Assembly: GCA_965222515.1 (NCBI GenBank)
Contig: CBDCUE010000015.1
Coordinates: forward strand, 1-64,000
Length of the DNA: 64,000 bases
Reading direction: 5' to 3'
Origin: CBDCUE01 sp965222515
GTDB lineage: Bacteria > Pseudomonadota > Alphaproteobacteria > Rickettsiales > JABIRX01
The notes under the pieces are model-generated. The model was not told where the DNA came from and ran no database searches. It worked only from the letters and a program-made list of their open reading frames with translations. Both the position numbers and the translations under genes were made by a program. Of this stretch, positions 61,331 through 64,000 are shown one piece after another. Numbering within the stretch: position 1 is the stretch's first letter; each line of letters begins with the position of its first letter.

Positions 61331-62623
61331 ATGAAAAAAAATTGGTTAATTTTAAGTATTATATCACTAGCTTTTGCAGGATTGCAAACATTAATTGTTG
61401 TTTTTGCTAGAGTTCCCGTCATCCAAGACATTTTTTCTATAAAAGATTTATTTGCTAAAGCTTTAGTAGTTCATGTTAATTTATCAATTTTATTTTGGTT
61501 TTTAACTATGGGAATTGTTTTAAATCTTTGTTTTAACAAAACTTCACAAAATATTGATAAAATATTTTTTAGAATCACTATAATTTCTTTTGTATTATTT
61601 ATTATTTCTCCATTTTTAGGAGGATCTGCAATCTTAAACAATTATATTCCTGTTATAAATAACTTAGTGTTTTTTATTGCTATATCTCTTTTTCTATCAA
61701 TCATCACCATTTATTCTGCTTATTTTTTATATAAAAATAAAAATGCTAAACTTCTTGAGCCAAAAAAATTATTAATCCAAATTTACAATATTATCATTGT
61801 AATCTCTATAGTGCATTTTTTTCTGAGTTATAAAACTTTCTTTTATCCTCACATTTATTTGCCAGATTTATTTGAAATAATTTTTTGGGGACAAGGTCAT
61901 ATATTGCAATATGCTTTTGTTTCTTTGATGGTACTTAGTTATTTTATGATTTTAGAAAAAAACAAAATTAGACTTTTTGTAGGAAATAGAGTAAAAAGAT
62001 GGTTAATTTATTTTCATATTTTCTTTGTTCTATATTGTTTTGACATTTATTTTAACAAAAACCTTGTTTTTGCTAGCTATAAATCGTTTTTTACTACAAA
62101 TATGATTATTGGACTTAGTGTTTTACCAACATTAATCATAATTTTTGTCATTCCATATTTTTTTAAAAAATCTATATTTACAAAAGGTCATTTAGTATTA
62201 AGAAACTGCCTGCTTTCGTCAATATTCTTGTTTTTATATGGCGGTCTTTTAGGTTTAAAAATAAAAATCAGCAATACAGTAATTCCTGCTCATTATCATG
62301 GCTCAAATGTAGCAATTACCCTTGCTTTAATTGGAATCACTTATTTAATTTTGGAACAAATAACAAAAAAATCTTTAAGAACATCAAAACTAGCTTTTTG
62401 GCAGCCTATTTTATATGGATTTGGACAATTCATCCATATAACAGGCCTTGCTATTAGTGGTGGTTATGGAGCTTTAAGAAAGTCTCCTGATGCAATTTAC
62501 AACCTTCCTGCAAAATTTTGGCTTGGAGTTATGGGGGCAGGAGGAACAATAACTATGATTTCAGGAATTATGTTCTTGATTATTTGTTACAAAATCTTAG
62601 TATCACAAAAAAAACAAATATAA
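61331..62623 (+). CDS. Divergent heme-copper-oxidase subunit I-like membrane protein
   Basis: A 430-residue protein of about 12 helices. It has His48 in VVHVNLSILFWF, His190/Tyr194 in FWGQGHILQY, His321/His323 in IPAHYHGSN and His369 in FIHITGLAISGG. In heme-copper oxidases these map to the low-spin heme pair, the high-spin heme, CuB His and the crosslinked Tyr. The His-His pair on helix VII that completes CuB is not visible (only His229). It may bind heme without being a full oxidase. It lies next to ctaA, and grxC follows. Confidence 0.7.
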   Translation: MKKNWLILSIISLAFAGLQTLIVVFARVPVIQDIFSIKDLFAKALVVHVNLSILFWFLTMGIVLNLCFNKTSQNIDKIFFRITIISFVLFIISPFLGGSAILNNYIPVINNLVFFIAISLFLSIITIYSAYFLYKNKNAKLLEPKKLLIQIYNIIIVISIVHFFLSYKTFFYPHIYLPDLFEIIFWGQGHILQYAFVSLMVLSYFMILEKNKIRLFVGNRVKRWLIYFHIFFVLYCFDIYFNKNLVFASYKSFFTTNMIIGLSVLPTLIIIFVIPYFFKKSIFTKGHLVLRNCLLSSIFLFLYGGLLGLKIKISNTVIPAHYHGSNVAITLALIGITYLILEQITKKSLRTSKLAFWQPILYGFGQFIHITGLAISGGYGALRKSPDAIYNLPAKFWLGVMGAGGTITMISGIMFLIICYKILVSQKKQI

Positions 62624-62633
62624 AAAAATAGAA

Positions 62634-62897
62634 ATGTTAAAAAATATCACTCTTTACAAAACTCCAGTTTGTCCTTATTGTCAGAAAGCTATCACATTAT
62701 TTGAGAAAAAAAATGTGGCAGATAAAATCACTGAAATAGACATAACCAAAGATCCAGCTTTTTTAGATGAAATGCTAAATAAAACAGGAGGAAAAAGAAC
62801 TGTTCCACAAATTTTCATAGATGACAAATATATAGGTGGTTGCGATGATTTATATGATTTGGATGATCAAGGTGAGTTGGATAAATTATTGAAATAA
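62634..62897 (+). CDS. grxC: Glutaredoxin (GrxC-like)
   Basis: An 87-residue dithiol glutaredoxin that reduces disulfides with glutathione. The CPYC active site is at residues 13-16 (TPVCPYCQKA), cis-Pro in TVPQIFID and the GSH-binding GGCDDLYDLD close to the end. Length is typical of bacterial Grx3. It starts ten bases after the preceding membrane protein gene, so is likely co-transcribed. Confidence 0.95.
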   Translation: MLKNITLYKTPVCPYCQKAITLFEKKNVADKITEIDITKDPAFLDEMLNKTGGKRTVPQIFIDDKYIGGCDDLYDLDDQGELDKLLK

Positions 62898-62917
62898 CCA
62901 AAAAAAGGGTTTTTGGT
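62897..62917 (+). terminator. Terminator-like hairpin between convergent grxC and secA
   Basis: ACCAAAAA (62897-62904) pairs with TTTTTGGT (62910-62917) around AAGGG. The stem overlaps the grxC stop codon (TAA at 62895-62897). The A/T tracts on both sides could serve both strands. Confidence 0.5.
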
Positions 62918-62962
62918 AAATAAATTATATAAGATTTAAGATTTTTTTTCCAATTAGCAATC

Positions 62963-64000
62963 TTAAATCTTGCCGTGGCAAGATTTGTATTTTTTCTTGC
63001 TCCCGCATGGACAAATTTCATTTCTTCCTATTTTTCCCCAAGAATTTGGGTCGCTGGGTTTTCTGTCTTCTTGATTTATTCTTGAGATTATCTGTGCATC
63101 TTGGCTTTCTCTGCCTAGAATTTTTTCAGCATCTAATTTATTCTCAAAAAGATTTTTCTTCTCTTCCAAATCTTCTTCTAAATATTCTTTTGAAATATGT
63201 TCAACATTAGCATAAGAAAATCTTTGAATAGTTGTTTCAATCAAATGATCAAGCAATGATTCAAACATCAAAAAAGCCTCTTTTTTATATTCATTCAAAG
63301 GATCTTTTTGACCATAAGCTTGCAAATTAATTCCTGTTTTTAAATGATCCATCATATGCAAATGATCCTTCCACAAACCATCTAAAGCAATTATCATAAT
63401 GTGCTTTTCTAATAATTTTGCAATGTCAACCTGATGCTTAGATCTTTGATCTACAATTTTTTGATTTGATATTTTATTTATCTCCTCAAAAATCTCTGTT
63501 TCTACCCTACCATCTTTTTGAGCAAATTCTTCAATATTAAAACTCTCCCCATAAATTTTATTTAACTCTATATCCAATGTTTTCAAATTCCAATTTTCTA
63601 TATATGATTTAGCAGGAATATTTTCGTCTAATAATTTTTGATTTATCTCTAAAACAAAATCATCTATAGTTCCTGACACTGATTCTGCTTTTAAAATTTC
63701 CTTTCTTTTGGCATATACAACTTTTCTCTGCTCATTCAATACATCATCAAATTTTATCAAACTTTTTCTGATTTCAAAATTATGACCTTCAACTTTTTTT
63801 TGAGCTTTTTCCAAAGCCTTACTAATCCAAGGGTGAGTTATTGCCTCATCATCTTTCAGACCTAATTTATTTAAGAAAAAAGCAATTTTATCAGATGCAA
63901 AAATTCTCATTAAATCATCTTCCAAACTCAAGAAAAATTTGGTTTCTCCAACATCACCCTGCCTTGCTGATCTACCCCTTAATTGATTGTCAATTCTTCT
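62963..64000 (-). CDS. secA: Protein translocase ATPase SecA, C-terminal part (cut by window edge)
   Basis: C-terminal 346 residues of the SecA motor. The frame is open to the window's last base; the reading from the edge begins RRIDNQLRGRSARQGDVGET, the conserved helicase motif VI region, so the start lies beyond 64000. It includes the helical scaffold and wing domains and ends in the zinc-binding EICPCGSKKKYKSCHG (C-x-C-x8-C-H), which binds SecB or phospholipid. It is the partner of the lone secY in this window. Confidence 0.97.
   Translation of the reverse strand, partial: RRIDNQLRGRSARQGDVGETKFFLSLEDDLMRIFASDKIAFFLNKLGLKDDEAITHPWISKALEKAQKKVEGHNFEIRKSLIKFDDVLNEQRKVVYAKRKEILKAESVSGTIDDFVLEINQKLLDENIPAKSYIENWNLKTLDIELNKIYGESFNIEEFAQKDGRVETEIFEEINKISNQKIVDQRSKHQVDIAKLLEKHIMIIALDGLWKDHLHMMDHLKTGINLQAYGQKDPLNEYKKEAFLMFESLLDHLIETTIQRFSYANVEHISKEYLEEDLEEKKNLFENKLDAEKILGRESQDAQIISRINQEDRKPSDPNSWGKIGRNEICPCGSKKKYKSCHGKI

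Noticed and set aside
62815..63021. Minus-strand frame between grxC and secA
   Set aside because: Overlaps grxC antisense and the secA end in another frame; no recognisable features.

Overview
The window is an AT-rich stretch of an alphaproteobacterial chromosome. Alphaproteobacterial markers are GapR (DUF2312), zapA followed by a 6S-like RNA, the bactofilin/M23 pair, a gatCAB cluster and a CtaA/COX15 heme A synthase. The many dispersed palindromic repeats, broken mobile and restriction genes, ankyrin- and leucine-rich-repeat proteins, and housekeeping genes separated from their usual partners (secY, mraY, rpmH) suggest a host-associated, Rickettsiales-like lineage with a shuffled genome. It keeps branched-chain amino acid (ilvBN), aspartate (asd), pyrimidine (pyrF) and lipid A genes. 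Genus cannot be assigned from this sequence.

Layout. 0-10 kb: a truncated unknown gene, sdaA, sppA-pyrF, lone secY, remnants of a type III methylase and dinD, then gatCAB. 10-19 kb: a type I secretion set (TolC, ABC ATPase, HlyD), a GINT1_N-like beta-propeller gene overlapping a prepilin-like gene, and a sugar epimerase/glycosyltransferase pair. 19-23 kb: a compact minus-strand cluster, Panacea antitoxin - small membrane protein - ppdK - HepT - MntA, placing ppdK between two toxin-antitoxin-like pairs. 23-33 kb: cytochrome b561, ctpA-ftsB, an IS5-like element with a probable -1 frameshift inserted into a palindromic repeat, an IS481/IS3-like remnant, a broken GNAT gene, yggS, DoxX/DUF2282, a zincin-like protein, pabA/trpG, zapA and the 6S RNA. 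33-43 kb: SemiSWEET, glmS, bactofilin/M23, ilvBN, an AAA ATPase/TOPRIM pair, ubiH, and a tandem hairpin array at the end of rpmH. 43-64 kb: lipid A genes (lpxK, lpxL-like, lpxB), rmuC, an LRR protein, fabD, degP, a flavin reductase, mraY, sulP, rpsD, gapR, pdxH, mnmE, recR, asd, an ankyrin pseudogene, ctaA, a divergent heme-copper-oxidase-like protein, grxC and the end of secA.

Three dispersed repeat families are visible. Family A is a 158-bp palindrome with ends TACTATTTTAGCTTTATAAT. Family B has ends like CAGRCTGTGTC and a GC-rich inner stem. Family C has ends like CTAATCTCAAAATATTGAT. Many junctions between gene blocks coincide with one of them. The most interesting candidate systems are the ppdK-embedded double TA cluster (one half with a possible membrane toxin) and the ATPase/TOPRIM pair, which resembles two-gene anti-phage modules such as PARIS or OLD-like systems.
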